From: Actinomycetota bacterium
GTDB taxonomy: Bacteria; Actinomycetota; Actinomycetes; Nanopelagicales; Nanopelagicaceae
Assembly (NCBI GenBank): GCA_009698295.1
Contig: WLQO01000027.1
Span: 1-12,035, forward strand
DNA length: 12,035 nt
Reading direction: 5' to 3'
Positions within the stretch are counted from its first letter, which is position 1; each line of letters begins with the position of its first letter. The notes below the pieces were generated by a model. It was not told where the DNA came from. It saw nothing but the letters and a program-made list of their open reading frames with translations, and ran no database searches. Positions 1-7,203 of the stretch are shown in pieces. A program made the translations under genes and the position numbers.

Positions 1-1527
1 GGAATCCGCGTGACAATGCAGAAGCTGGATCCTTATCTAAACGTTGATCCTGGAACAATGAACCCCTTCCAACACGGTGAAGTATTTGTTACAGATGATG
101 GTGCAGAAACAGATTTAGATATTGGCCATTACGAGCGTTTTCTAGATCGCAATCTCGAAGGTTCTGCGAATGTGACTACTGGCCAGATCTACTCCAAAGT
201 GATTGCGCGCGAGCGTCGCGGGGAGTATCTCGGTGAAACGGTCCAGGTAATTCCGCATATCACCAATGAAATTAAAGAGCGCATGAATGCGATGTCCGCG
301 CCGGATGTAGATGTCATCATCACCGAAATAGGTGGAACAGTCGGCGATATTGAATCGCAACCATTTTTAGAAGCGGCACGACAAATGCGTCAAGAAGTTG
401 GACGCGATAATGTCTTTTATCTACATATTTCACTAGTTCCATATATCGGTCCCTCAGGTGAGTTGAAGACAAAACCAACTCAACACTCAGTTGCAGCGCT
501 TCGAAGTATCGGTATAGCACCAGATGCGGTAGTCCTGCGCTCTGATCGTGAGATTCCGATGAGTATTAAGAAGAAGATCTCATTGATGTGTGACGTTGAC
601 GTAGAGGCGGTTGTAGCCGCGGTAGATGCGCCTTCAATTTACGATATTCCTAAAGTTCTCTTTAGCGAAGGCCTAGATGCTTATGTTGTGCGTCGCCTCT
701 CCCTTGGTGGCCATGAAGTTAAGTGGGGCGAATGGGATGAATTATTAGAGAAGGTTCATCATCCAAAACATCAAGTAAAAGTTGCTCTGGTTGGTAAATA
801 TATTGATCTTCCAGATGCCTATCTTTCTGTTTCGGAAGCCCTTCGTGCTGGTGGCTTTGCAAATAACGCAAAGGTTTCAATTCTTTGGGTGGCAAGTGAT
901 GATTGCCAAACGCCTGAAGGTGCCAAGAAATCCTTATCGGGCGCTGATGCAATTTGCGTGCCGGGAGGATTCGGCGTTCGCGGTATCGAAGGAAAACTTG
1001 GGGCGCTGACTTATGCGCGAACCAACAAGATTCCAACTTTAGGACTTTGTCTTGGTCTGCAATGTATGGTGATTGAGGCAGCGCGGAATATGGCTGGTAT
1101 TAAGGATGCAAATTCTGCAGAGTTTTCACCTGATTCTGGAACTCATGTAATTGCGACTATGGATGATCAGAAAGCGATAGTTTCGGGTAATGCCGATATG
1201 GGCGGAACAATGCGTTTAGGGCTATATAAAGCGACGCTTACCCCCGGATCGATCGTTGCTAAAACCTATGGCGCAAATGAGGTCTCGGAACGCCATCGCC
1301 ATCGTTATGAGGTAAGTAACACCTACCGTGATCAGATCTCAAATGCGGGCCTGACATTCTCAGGAATGTATCAAGAGAGAGATCTTGTCGAATTTGTGGA
1401 ACTACCTGCAGAGGTACATCCTTACTATGTGGGAACGCAAGCTCATCCTGAACTTCGTTCACGTCCAACGCGTCCACACCCGCTCTTTGTTGGTTTGATT
1501 TCGGCGGCTATTGCTGCGAAAGGTTAA
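1..1527 (+). CDS. pyrG: CTP synthase, 5'-truncated by the window edge
   Basis: CTP synthase makes CTP from UTP with ATP and glutamine, the last step of de novo pyrimidine nucleotide synthesis, in the cytoplasm. The frame is open from base 1 ([10 protein letters not shown]), which aligns to about residue 33 of the E. coli enzyme. About 32 N-terminal residues, including the P-loop, therefore lie outside the window, and the GTG at 10 is an internal codon, not the start. Visible in the synthase domain are [28 protein letters not shown] (Mg site), [11 protein letters not shown] and KTKPTQHS. The C-terminal class I glutamine amidotransferase domain has GLCLGLQ (nucleophile Cys at 1048-1050) and the His and Glu of AHPE (1444-1452). 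About 540 residues in total would match the family (545 in E. coli). The family call is firm; promoter and regulation lie upstream. Confidence 0.97.
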   Translation, partial: GIRVTMQKLDPYLNVDPGTMNPFQHGEVFVTDDGAETDLDIGHYERFLDRNLEGSANVTTGQIYSKVIARERRGEYLGETVQVIPHITNEIKERMNAMSAPDVDVIITEIGGTVGDIESQPFLEAARQMRQEVGRDNVFYLHISLVPYIGPSGELKTKPTQHSVAALRSIGIAPDAVVLRSDREIPMSIKKKISLMCDVDVEAVVAAVDAPSIYDIPKVLFSEGLDAYVVRRLSLGGHEVKWGEWDELLEKVHHPKHQVKVALVGKYIDLPDAYLSVSEALRAGGFANNAKVSILWVASDDCQTPEGAKKSLSGADAICVPGGFGVRGIEGKLGALTYARTNKIPTLGLCLGLQCMVIEAARNMAGIKDANSAEFSPDSGTHVIATMDDQKAIVSGNADMGGTMRLGLYKATLTPGSIVAKTYGANEVSERHRHRYEVSNTYRDQISNAGLTFSGMYQERDLVEFVELPAEVHPYYVGTQAHPELRSRPTRPHPLFVGLISAAIAAKG

Positions 1528-1529
1528 TA

Positions 1530-2618
1530 ATGTTAGTTGGCGTACCTAAAGAGATAAAAGTTCACGAATCTAGAGTTGCATTAACACCCGAAGGAGTCTT
1601 TGAGCTTGTTCGCTTCGGACATAAAGTTGTAGTTGAAAAAGGCGCAGGGCTCGGCTCGGCGATAAGCGATGAGGACTTCACTGCAGCGGGTGCGCAGATT
1701 GAAAGTGATGTCGCAAAGATTTGGGCTAGCGCAGATTTGATTTTGAAAGTTAAAGAGCCGATTGCAGCCGAATATAACTACCTGCGCGCCGGACAAATAC
1801 TCTTCACTTACCTTCATCTTGCAGCATCTAAGGAATGTACGGATGCGCTGTTGAAAAGTGGAACTACTGCAATCGCCTACGAGACTGTCGAGTTAAATGG
1901 AAATCTGCCGTTGCTTGCGCCAATGAGTGAAGTCGCTGGACGTTTAGCAGTTCAAGTTGGGGCATTCGCCTTGCAGAAACCAAATGGCGGACGAGGAGTT
2001 CTATTAGCCGGTGTTCCAGGAGTTGCTCCAGGTAAAGTTGTTGTAATCGGCGGGGGAGTTGCAGGACTTAACTCTGCAGTAATCGCTATGGGCATGGGCG
2101 CAGATGTAACAGTTCTCGATCGTTCATTGCCGAGATTGGCGTATATAGATTCGCTTTACAACGGCAGAATCAAAACTCTCGCCTCGACTTTACATGCGAT
2201 TGATCGCGAGATTAAACAAGCAGATCTAGTTATTGGGGCGGTGCTTGTACATGGGGCAAAAGCGCCAAAGTTGGTAACAAATGCCCAAGTGGCTCAGATG
2301 AAGCCAGGCTCAGTGCTTGTTGATATTGCGATCGATCAAGGTGGCTGTTTTGAAGATTCAAAGCCAACTACTCACGCCGAACCAACATTCCAGATCCACA
2401 ACTCTATTTTTTATTGTGTGGCAAATATGCCAGGGGCTGTTCCTGTTGCATCTACATATGCACTGACAAATGCAACTCTGCCATATGCGATTGCAATAGC
2501 GAATAAGGGCTGGGAGCAAGCCATTGACGAAGATCCTTCGCTAGATCGGGGCTTAAACGTTCACGCGGGAAAGATTAGATATAACGCGGTTGCGGTGGCT
2601 CACGGTTATGAAGTTTGA
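1530..2618 (+). CDS. ald: Alanine dehydrogenase
   Basis: This enzyme interconverts L-alanine and pyruvate plus ammonia with NAD(H), linking nitrogen assimilation to central carbon. The 362-residue product is close to the family's usual ~370 and resembles M. tuberculosis Ald throughout. The substrate-site residues fall at the expected numbers: R15 (in ESRVALTP), K75 (in LKVKEP), H96 (in YLHLAAS) and D269 (in AIDQGGCFE). The NAD-binding Rossmann glycines are in VVVIGGGVAGLNSA, followed by an acidic residue in VTVLDRS. The ATG lies two bases after the pyrG stop, with a GAAAGG ribosome site inside the pyrG end, so the two genes are probably co-transcribed. Adjacency of ald and pyrG is, from memory, also seen in other actinobacteria. 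No oddities were seen. Confidence 0.97.
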   Translation: MLVGVPKEIKVHESRVALTPEGVFELVRFGHKVVVEKGAGLGSAISDEDFTAAGAQIESDVAKIWASADLILKVKEPIAAEYNYLRAGQILFTYLHLAASKECTDALLKSGTTAIAYETVELNGNLPLLAPMSEVAGRLAVQVGAFALQKPNGGRGVLLAGVPGVAPGKVVVIGGGVAGLNSAVIAMGMGADVTVLDRSLPRLAYIDSLYNGRIKTLASTLHAIDREIKQADLVIGAVLVHGAKAPKLVTNAQVAQMKPGSVLVDIAIDQGGCFEDSKPTTHAEPTFQIHNSIFYCVANMPGAVPVASTYALTNATLPYAIAIANKGWEQAIDEDPSLDRGLNVHAGKIRYNAVAVAHGYEV

Positions 2619-3528
2619 AAGCGCGCGCAAAAGTTTTCTAGATCATCTGCAGATTGAACGTGGTTTATCGCCAAATTCGATTTCCGCGTATACCCGAGAT
2701 TTAACAACATTCGGCGGTTATCTCTCCGAGAAAAACCTTGATTTTGAAATGTTAAATTCTGCGGATGTAATGGAATATGAAATTGCTTTAAAGGAGAAAG
2801 GGTTAGCTCTTTCTTCGGTCAACCGTGGCGTTTCTGCGCTAAAAACTTTTTATAAGTACCTATCACGAGAGTACGCGATTACAGATCCGACCACGGAATT
2901 GAGCGCTAATAGTCTTCCCCGCAAATTGCCAAAAGCTTTAACCATCGCTGAGATCACAGCCTTGCTGAATTCGACAGAGCGCATCGGCGATTTAACCGCG
3001 TTGCGAGATCGCGCGATTTTAGAAGTACTTTACGGAACGGGGGCACGAGTTAGCGAAGTTGTCGGGATCAATTTGGTTGATTTAGGTAAGTCGACAGTGA
3101 CCGGAGATGAAGTCACTACTCTGAAATTGCGCGGTAAAGGATCGAAAGAAAGGATCGTCCCGCTTGGAAGTTTTGCCAAAGAGGCTATCGAAAACTACTT
3201 GGTGCGCTTGCGTCCGACTTATCTAGAGAAATCAAAGAGCAAGAAATCTTCCGCGCTATTTCTAAATTCACGAGGTACTCGGTTATCAAGACAGAGCGCG
3301 TGGCAGACTGTTATAGATGCAGCGGATGCAACAGGACTAACGGGAAAGGTTTCCCCCCATGTATTTAGACATTCGTATGCAACGCATTTGTTAGATGGCG
3401 GCGCAGATATACGTGTAGTCCAAGAGTTGCTGGGACATTCATCAGTAACAACTACGCAGATTTACACTTTAATTACTATCGATAAAGTGCGCGAGGCATA
3501 TGCCAGCGCGCACCCGCGAGCAAATTAA
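2608..3528 (+). CDS. xerD: Tyrosine recombinase XerD
   Basis: A site-specific recombinase that, with XerC, resolves chromosome dimers at dif near the terminus. The 306-residue protein has the N-terminal SAM-like core-binding domain (FLDHLQIERGLSPNSISAYTRDL, about residues 8-30 onward) and a C-terminal catalytic domain with the complete active-site set: R147 (GARVSE), K177 (GKGSKER), H251 and R254 (HVFRHSYATHLL), H277 (LLGHSS) and the nucleophile Y286 (QIYT). The start used is ATG 2608, giving MKFESARKSF; a TTG at 2590 in frame would add six residues but sits deeper inside ald. The gene overlaps the ald 3' end by 11 bp, implying coupled expression. XerD rather than XerC or a phage integrase is favoured by the housekeeping context (next to the ParA-like gene and scpAB) and ordinary base composition. 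Confidence 0.93.
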   Translation: MKFESARKSFLDHLQIERGLSPNSISAYTRDLTTFGGYLSEKNLDFEMLNSADVMEYEIALKEKGLALSSVNRGVSALKTFYKYLSREYAITDPTTELSANSLPRKLPKALTIAEITALLNSTERIGDLTALRDRAILEVLYGTGARVSEVVGINLVDLGKSTVTGDEVTTLKLRGKGSKERIVPLGSFAKEAIENYLVRLRPTYLEKSKSKKSSALFLNSRGTRLSRQSAWQTVIDAADATGLTGKVSPHVFRHSYATHLLDGGADIRVVQELLGHSSVTTTQIYTLITIDKVREAYASAHPRAN

Positions 3529-3932
3529 ACGCCGCGAAGTCTTCGGGCGAGAATACTTTGATCGCCCTTAGCTTCAAGATCAGCAACTATCACTGCGATG
3601 GATTCGCGAACGATACGACCGCGATCAACCGCTAGACCTAAATCACCACGAAGAGTTAAGCGCGCTTGATCAATGTCAAAGAGTTCATCGGGGGAGAGAT
3701 AGACAGTTATCTTCTCATCATGTCTTTCGCGACCAGATGGTGAACGATCAACAGTTGTGACGCGACGACGTGGAGTCGAACGCACACCTTTCTTTGTCTT
3801 AGGTGTCGCTGTTACACCGATTGGCTTAGAAACTTCTTGCGCTTCTTCAACCACTTGGCGTACAGCACTTAGCGCTGGTGTATTTGCGCGGAATAATTCA
3901 TCCGCACCTGGCAAGCTAGCTCTACGTGTCAT
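3525..3932 (-). CDS. Small basic protein with ribbon-helix-helix-like C-terminus, partner of the adjacent ParA
   Basis: A 135-residue protein with no recognised name. The first ~70 residues look disordered and basic (KTKKGVRSTPRRR around 45-57). From about residue 73 comes a β-strand-like segment KITVYLSPDEL followed by helices (DIDQARLTLR, then DRGRIVRESIAVIVADLEAKG), the pattern of a ribbon-helix-helix DNA-binding domain. I recall similar C-termini in hypothetical proteins beside ParA-like genes in other actinobacteria, but could not check. The ATG overlaps the parA TGA as ATGA, so translation is probably coupled. Small RHH proteins (ParG, Omega types) act as centromere binders and repressors for ParA ATPases on plasmids, so a ParB-like role is a reasonable inference, not shown. 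The stop codon overlaps the xerD stop on the other strand by 4 bp. Confidence 0.85.
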   Translation of the reverse strand: MTRRASLPGADELFRANTPALSAVRQVVEEAQEVSKPIGVTATPKTKKGVRSTPRRRVTTVDRSPSGRERHDEKITVYLSPDELFDIDQARLTLRGDLGLAVDRGRIVRESIAVIVADLEAKGDQSILARRLRGV

Positions 3933-4813
3933 CGTGCGCCTCCTCTGGCTATTAGCTCACGGGCAAGTCTGCGATAAGAAGCAGCACCGCCCGAAGATGA
4001 TGCATAACTGGTAATTGGTTCACCGGCAACGGTTGTCTCGGAGAATCGAATAGTTTTAGCGATGATTGTCTCGAAGACATCTTCTGGATATTTCTCCAGA
4101 ATTGCCGTTAAAACTTCGCGATTATGTAACGTCTTCTTCTCGTACATCGTCGCCAAAATTCCAATCAAATTAAGTTCAGGATTTAAGAAATTCTTTACCT
4201 TCTCGATATTTCCCTTAAGTTCGATAAATCCATGCAAAGCAAAGTATTCACATTGCAACGGCACTATTACTTCATTTGATGCAACCAGTGCGTTAATTGT
4301 TAGCTGTCCCATAGTTGGCTGGCAGTCGATCAAGATAACGTCGTAACGATCTTTTAATCGAGCAAGTGCGCGCTTTAAATATTGTTGTCCACCGATTTCG
4401 GCACCGAGTGTGGTTTCCGCTGTACCGAGGTCACGGTTTGCAGGTAGAAAATCTAAGTTAGCGACCGAAGATTTCAAGACAATCTCATCGATATTTGCAT
4501 CCGGTGTCATAAGCGCGTAGTAAACGGTATTCTCTAGCGGAAGAGCATGAGCGTTAACGCCGAGACCTAATGAGAGTCCACCTTGTGGGTCGAAGTCGAC
4601 CAATAGAACGCGGCGACCAAGTTCTGCAATGGCAGCCCCTAAGTTAATTGTGGTCGTTGTCTTACCAACGCCACCCTTCTGATTAAAGATTGAAATGACC
4701 TTTGCATCGAGGCCTTCAACTGGTGGGGCTGGAATACGGAAATTCTTCGGTTCTCGCCCAAGGAGGGTGGCGGTAGTTGCCACATCATCATCAAATGTCG
4801 ATTTAGCGTTCAA
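3929..4813 (-). CDS. Orphan ParA/Soj-family ATPase (PldP-like)
   Basis: ParA ATPases dimerise with ATP on DNA or membrane and position chromosomes, plasmids or division machinery. The ~294-residue protein has the deviant Walker A motif KGGVGKTT (signature Lys about residue 46), Walker A' VDFDPQGGLS (about 72-81) and Walker B ILIDCQP (Asp about 163), with an N-terminal tail of ~35 residues. I chose TTG 4813 because an AAAGAGG ribosome site lies about 8 bases upstream and a leftward promoter candidate at 4840-4869 would leave a ~20-base leader. The frame stays open to a TTG at 4915, but that extension would overlap the scpA start and lie upstream of the promoter. No ParB is adjacent; the RHH protein is instead. 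The Corynebacterium glutamicum orphan ParA PldP, linked to division and, as I recall, near scpAB, is a likely functional relative. Confidence 0.92.
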   Translation of the reverse strand: MNAKSTFDDDVATTATLLGREPKNFRIPAPPVEGLDAKVISIFNQKGGVGKTTTTINLGAAIAELGRRVLLVDFDPQGGLSLGLGVNAHALPLENTVYYALMTPDANIDEIVLKSSVANLDFLPANRDLGTAETTLGAEIGGQQYLKRALARLKDRYDVILIDCQPTMGQLTINALVASNEVIVPLQCEYFALHGFIELKGNIEKVKNFLNPELNLIGILATMYEKKTLHNREVLTAILEKYPEDVFETIIAKTIRFSETTVAGEPITSYASSSGGAASYRRLARELIARGGAR

Positions 4814-4839
4814 GCGAGAAACCTCTTTCTGTTGGCGCG

Positions 4840-4869
4840 ACTCTACGCTCCGTGCGCAGTTTTGAGCAA
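4840..4869 (-). promoter_or_regulatory. Candidate promoter for the parA-RHH pair
   Basis: On the minus strand, TTGCTC (4869-4864) and TAGAGT (4845-4840) are separated by 18 bases, close to a vegetative actinobacterial -35/-10 pair. The start of transcription would fall near 4833, about 20 bases upstream of the TTG at 4813. Found by eye only. Confidence 0.4.
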
Positions 4870-4890
4870 GTAACGAAGTAAGGTTCGCAG

Positions 4891-5778
4891 GTGGATATTG
4901 AGTCAGAAGGCGCAATCGCGGTTAGCCCAACGCCTGCGGTAGCCGGTGAAGAAGTCGAGATCGGCGCTGGTTTTAGCGTCCACCTCGATAACTTTGATGG
5001 CCCTTTCGACCTGCTGCTCCAACTCATTTCGCGCCACAAGATGGATATCACTGAGGTTTCGCTCAGTATGGTCACCGATGAGTTCATCTCCTTTATTCGC
5101 GCCTTGGAGATCTCGGGAGAGGGCTGGCGCTTAGATCAGGCAACTGAATTTTTAGTCATCGCAGCCACGCTCTTAGATCTCAAAGCGGCGCGGCTGCTGC
5201 CTAGCGGTGAGGTCGAGGATGAAGAAGATCTAGCGCTGCTCGAAGCGCGGGATATTCTCTTTGCCCGTCTGCTTCAATACCGCGCCTTTAAGGAGATCGC
5301 GGCCACCTTTGCCCTGCAGATCGAAGCGGCGGATAAATCTTTCCCTCGCGTTGTGGCTCTTGACCCCGCTCTTTCTGCTCTGCTTCCCGAGGTGCTCATT
5401 GGCGTAGGCGCAGCCCGCTTTGCGGCGATCGCTGAGCGTTGTTTGACCCCCAAGGTCGCCCCAGTTGTTGCCGTCCAGCACCTTCACACAAGCCTGGTGA
5501 GCGTGGCTGAGGAGTCCAAACGAGTGGTTGAAGCGTTAAGAGCGGGCCGGACGATCAGCTTCCGCCATCTGATCTCAGATGCAGATTCAACCTTGGTGGT
5601 TGTAGCCAGATTTCTCGCGCTCCTTGATCTCTACCGTCAGGGAGTCCTCCGTTTTGACCAGGTGATCGCCCTTGGAGAGCTTCAGATCAGTTGGACAGGC
5701 TCCGATTCCGGCGAGATTGAGGCTACAGATGAGTTTGATATCCCAGTAATTCCGACAGAAGAGGGCGAAAATGTCTAA
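4891..5778 (+). CDS. scpA: Segregation and condensation protein A (kleisin)
   Basis: ScpA is the kleisin that bridges SMC heads and, with ScpB, forms the bacterial condensin that compacts and segregates the chromosome. The 295-residue product carries the family's N-terminal signature VHLDNFDGPFDLLLQLISRH (about residues 29-48), a conserved helical stretch (EFLVIAATLLDLKAARLLP) and a C-terminal winged-helix segment (FLALLDLYRQGVLRFDQ). The GTG at 4891 is used because an in-frame TAA at 4879 blocks anything longer and the next Met falls inside the conserved core; it leaves a ~28-residue acidic N-terminal tail. AAGG lies about seven bases upstream; the same bases also form TAAGGT six bases before the start, so a leaderless transcript is possible. 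The stop overlaps scpB by 8 bp. The gene has visibly higher G+C (~60% in sampled lines) than pyrG or cmk-der. Confidence 0.95.
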   Translation: MDIESEGAIAVSPTPAVAGEEVEIGAGFSVHLDNFDGPFDLLLQLISRHKMDITEVSLSMVTDEFISFIRALEISGEGWRLDQATEFLVIAATLLDLKAARLLPSGEVEDEEDLALLEARDILFARLLQYRAFKEIAATFALQIEAADKSFPRVVALDPALSALLPEVLIGVGAARFAAIAERCLTPKVAPVVAVQHLHTSLVSVAEESKRVVEALRAGRTISFRHLISDADSTLVVVARFLALLDLYRQGVLRFDQVIALGELQISWTGSDSGEIEATDEFDIPVIPTEEGENV

Positions 5779-6322
5779 TCCCGAAGTTGAGCGTTCTATC
5801 GAAGCGATATTGATGGTCGTGGATGAGCCGGTCACCGAGCTCACCTTGGCCTCAGTTTTAAGCGTCACCGTGGATGAAGTTATCGCCGCGCTGGAGAACC
5901 TCGCAGGTTCATACGAAGGTCGTGGCTTCTGCCTCAAGGCGATCAATGGCGGCTGGCGCTTTTACAGCAACCCAGATTGCGCCGCGGTCGTTGAAAAGTT
6001 CGTTTTAGATGGCCAGCAGAACCGCCTTACCCAGGCGGCGCTAGAAACCCTTGCCGTAATCGCCTATAGACAGCCGGTCTCTCGCGCCCGCGTATCTGCA
6101 ATTCGCGGAGTAAATGTCGAGGCGGTTATGAAGACTCTGGTCACACGTGGTTTGGTCGAGGAGTACGGCCTTGAGCCTGAAACCGGAGCGATTCTTTACA
6201 AGACAACTAGCTACTTCCTAGAACGCCTCGGTCTTAACTCCCTGGATGATCTTCCTGCGCTGGCTCCTTACCTGCCAGACCTCGATCGCCTCGATGAGGT
6301 TCTGGAATCCCTTACCGACTAA
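5771..6322 (+). CDS. scpB: Segregation and condensation protein B
   Basis: ScpB dimerises and binds the ScpA kleisin within the SMC condensin complex. At 183 residues it is of normal size. Two winged-helix domains are visible: the first around residues 5-75 (VERSIEAILMVVDEPVTELTLA onward) and the second starting with the family signature LTQAALETLAVIAYRQPVSR (about 86-105) followed by IRGVN and the recognition-helix region. An AGAGGG ribosome site lies inside the end of scpA, whose stop codon overlaps this ATG by 8 bp, so the two subunits are translationally coupled, as fits a complex with matched stoichiometry. No smc gene lies in the window. Confidence 0.95.
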   Translation: MSNPEVERSIEAILMVVDEPVTELTLASVLSVTVDEVIAALENLAGSYEGRGFCLKAINGGWRFYSNPDCAAVVEKFVLDGQQNRLTQAALETLAVIAYRQPVSRARVSAIRGVNVEAVMKTLVTRGLVEEYGLEPETGAILYKTTSYFLERLGLNSLDDLPALAPYLPDLDRLDEVLESLTD

Positions 6323-6341
6323 TCGGTCTCAATCCATCCGT

Positions 6342-6371
6342 TTGGCCCATATACCTGTTCTAGCGTAGACT
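6342..6371 (+). promoter_or_regulatory. Candidate promoter upstream of rluB
   Basis: In the 113-bp scpB-rluB gap, TTGGCC (6342-6347) and TAGACT (6366-6371) are 18 bases apart. A transcript starting near 6378 would have a ~58-base leader containing the purine-rich stretch at 6410-6418. The match is moderate and was made by eye; read-through from scpB is equally possible. Confidence 0.3.
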
Positions 6372-6407
6372 CGCGCCTTCAAGCCTTCCTTAGGAAACCT
6401 CAAAAAT

Positions 6408-6443
6408 ATGGAGGGAGGCGCTTTGACTGTCGAGAATGGATAG
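6408..6443 (+). other. Possible mini-ORF overlapping the rluB start
   Basis: ATG 6408 and TTG 6423 share one frame that ends at TAG 6441-6443, five bases into rluB. The TTG has a strong, well-spaced ribosome site (GGAGG at 6410-6414), whereas the rluB ATG at 6436 has none within normal distance. The frame could be a six-codon leader coupled to rluB by termination-reinitiation. Alternatively, one extra A near 6433-6436 splits what was once a single rluB start MTVE-MDSHEMPEL. There is no direct evidence that the peptide is made. Confidence 0.25.
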
Positions 6444-7164
6444 CCACGAAATGCCTGAGTTACGCCTAAATAAGATTATCGCCGACGCCGGAATCACCAG
6501 TCGTCGCGGAGCGGATGAATTGATCATCGATGGGCGAGTTAGCGTCGATGGGTTTGTTATCAGAGAACTTGGCGCAAAATTTGACCCTGATTTGGTCAAG
6601 GTATCGGTTGATGGTGAGACAATTTTACGTTCTTTGACTAAGACTTATCTTGCACTTCATAAACCTAAAGGTGTTTTGTCTACCATGTTCGACCCAGAAG
6701 GCCGACCCTCACTTTCAGATTTTATCGACCTACGCACTGAACGCCTCTTCCATGTTGGGCGCCTCGATAAGGACTCTGAAGGGCTAATTCTTCTGACTAA
6801 TGATGGCGAACTGACCTTCCGAGCGACCCATCCCTCCTTTGGCCTAGAAAAGACTTACATCATTGAATTTGATGGAAAGTTGCCTACCGGAGTCGATAAG
6901 GTGCTTTTGAAAGGAATCGAGCTCGAAGATGGAATGGGGAGGGTGCTCACCTTTAAGCAGCTCTCACCCCAGTGGATTGAAGTCAGCATCCACGAAGGTC
7001 GATATCACATCATCCGTCGTTTGATGGAGGCGGTGGATGTTCATGTCCTTCGATTGATCAGGACCAAATTTGGACCGATCTCTCTGGGAGATACCGTTGA
7101 GGGAAGATGGCGGGATTTAAATAGCGGCGAATTGTCAAGCCTACAAAAGGCTTTAGATCTTTAA
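6436..7164 (+). CDS. rluB: RsuA/RluB-family 23S rRNA pseudouridine synthase
   Basis: This family isomerises a uridine in rRNA to pseudouridine; RluB modifies U2605 of E. coli 23S rRNA. The 242-residue protein has an N-terminal S4 RNA-binding domain (LRLNKIIADAGITSRRGADE, about residues 9-28, through VSVDG) and the catalytic domain with HKPKGVLST and the active-site Asp111 in GRLDKDSEGL, then a C-terminal EGRYHIIRRLMEAV segment typical of RsuA/RluB/E/F. RluB rather than RsuA rests on its conserved actinobacterial position after scpAB. ATG 6436 is used because an in-frame TGA at 6424 excludes a longer ATG/GTG/TTG form; ATG 6451 is a shorter alternative. No good ribosome site precedes either start (the GGAGG block at 6410-6418 is 17 or more bases away), which is unusual. 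Confidence 0.92.
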   Translation: MDSHEMPELRLNKIIADAGITSRRGADELIIDGRVSVDGFVIRELGAKFDPDLVKVSVDGETILRSLTKTYLALHKPKGVLSTMFDPEGRPSLSDFIDLRTERLFHVGRLDKDSEGLILLTNDGELTFRATHPSFGLEKTYIIEFDGKLPTGVDKVLLKGIELEDGMGRVLTFKQLSPQWIEVSIHEGRYHIIRRLMEAVDVHVLRLIRTKFGPISLGDTVEGRWRDLNSGELSSLQKALDL

Positions 7165-7186
7165 CGTTTAATCTATTAACTGTTGA

Positions 7187-7198
7187 TTTATTAATAAA
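7187..7198. repeat. 12-bp perfect palindrome
   Basis: TTTATTAATAAA reads the same on both strands. It lies 23 bases after the rluB stop, at the left side of the AT-rich gap that holds the TTTATCGATAT cluster. It may be a protein site, or chance in sequence of ~29% G+C. Confidence 0.4.
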
Positions 7199-7203
7199 AC
7201 GCT

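Noticed and set aside
10..12. GTG as the pyrG start codon
   Set aside because: The frame is open to base 1 and the residues before it align within the CTP synthase core; the P-loop must lie upstream, so the gene is cut by the window.
2590..2607. TTG 2590 as the xerD start
   Set aside because: It adds only six non-conserved residues inside ald; ATG 2608 gives a normal XerD N-terminus.
3929..4813. Plasmid-derived partition island
   Set aside because: No integrase (other than XerD), transposase, att repeats or composition break around the ParA/RHH pair, and ParA next to scpAB is a conserved actinobacterial arrangement.
4814..4915. Longer parA form beginning at TTG 4915
   Set aside because: The extension overlaps scpA, lies upstream of a good leftward promoter candidate and has no recognisable homology; TTG 4813 has its own ribosome site.
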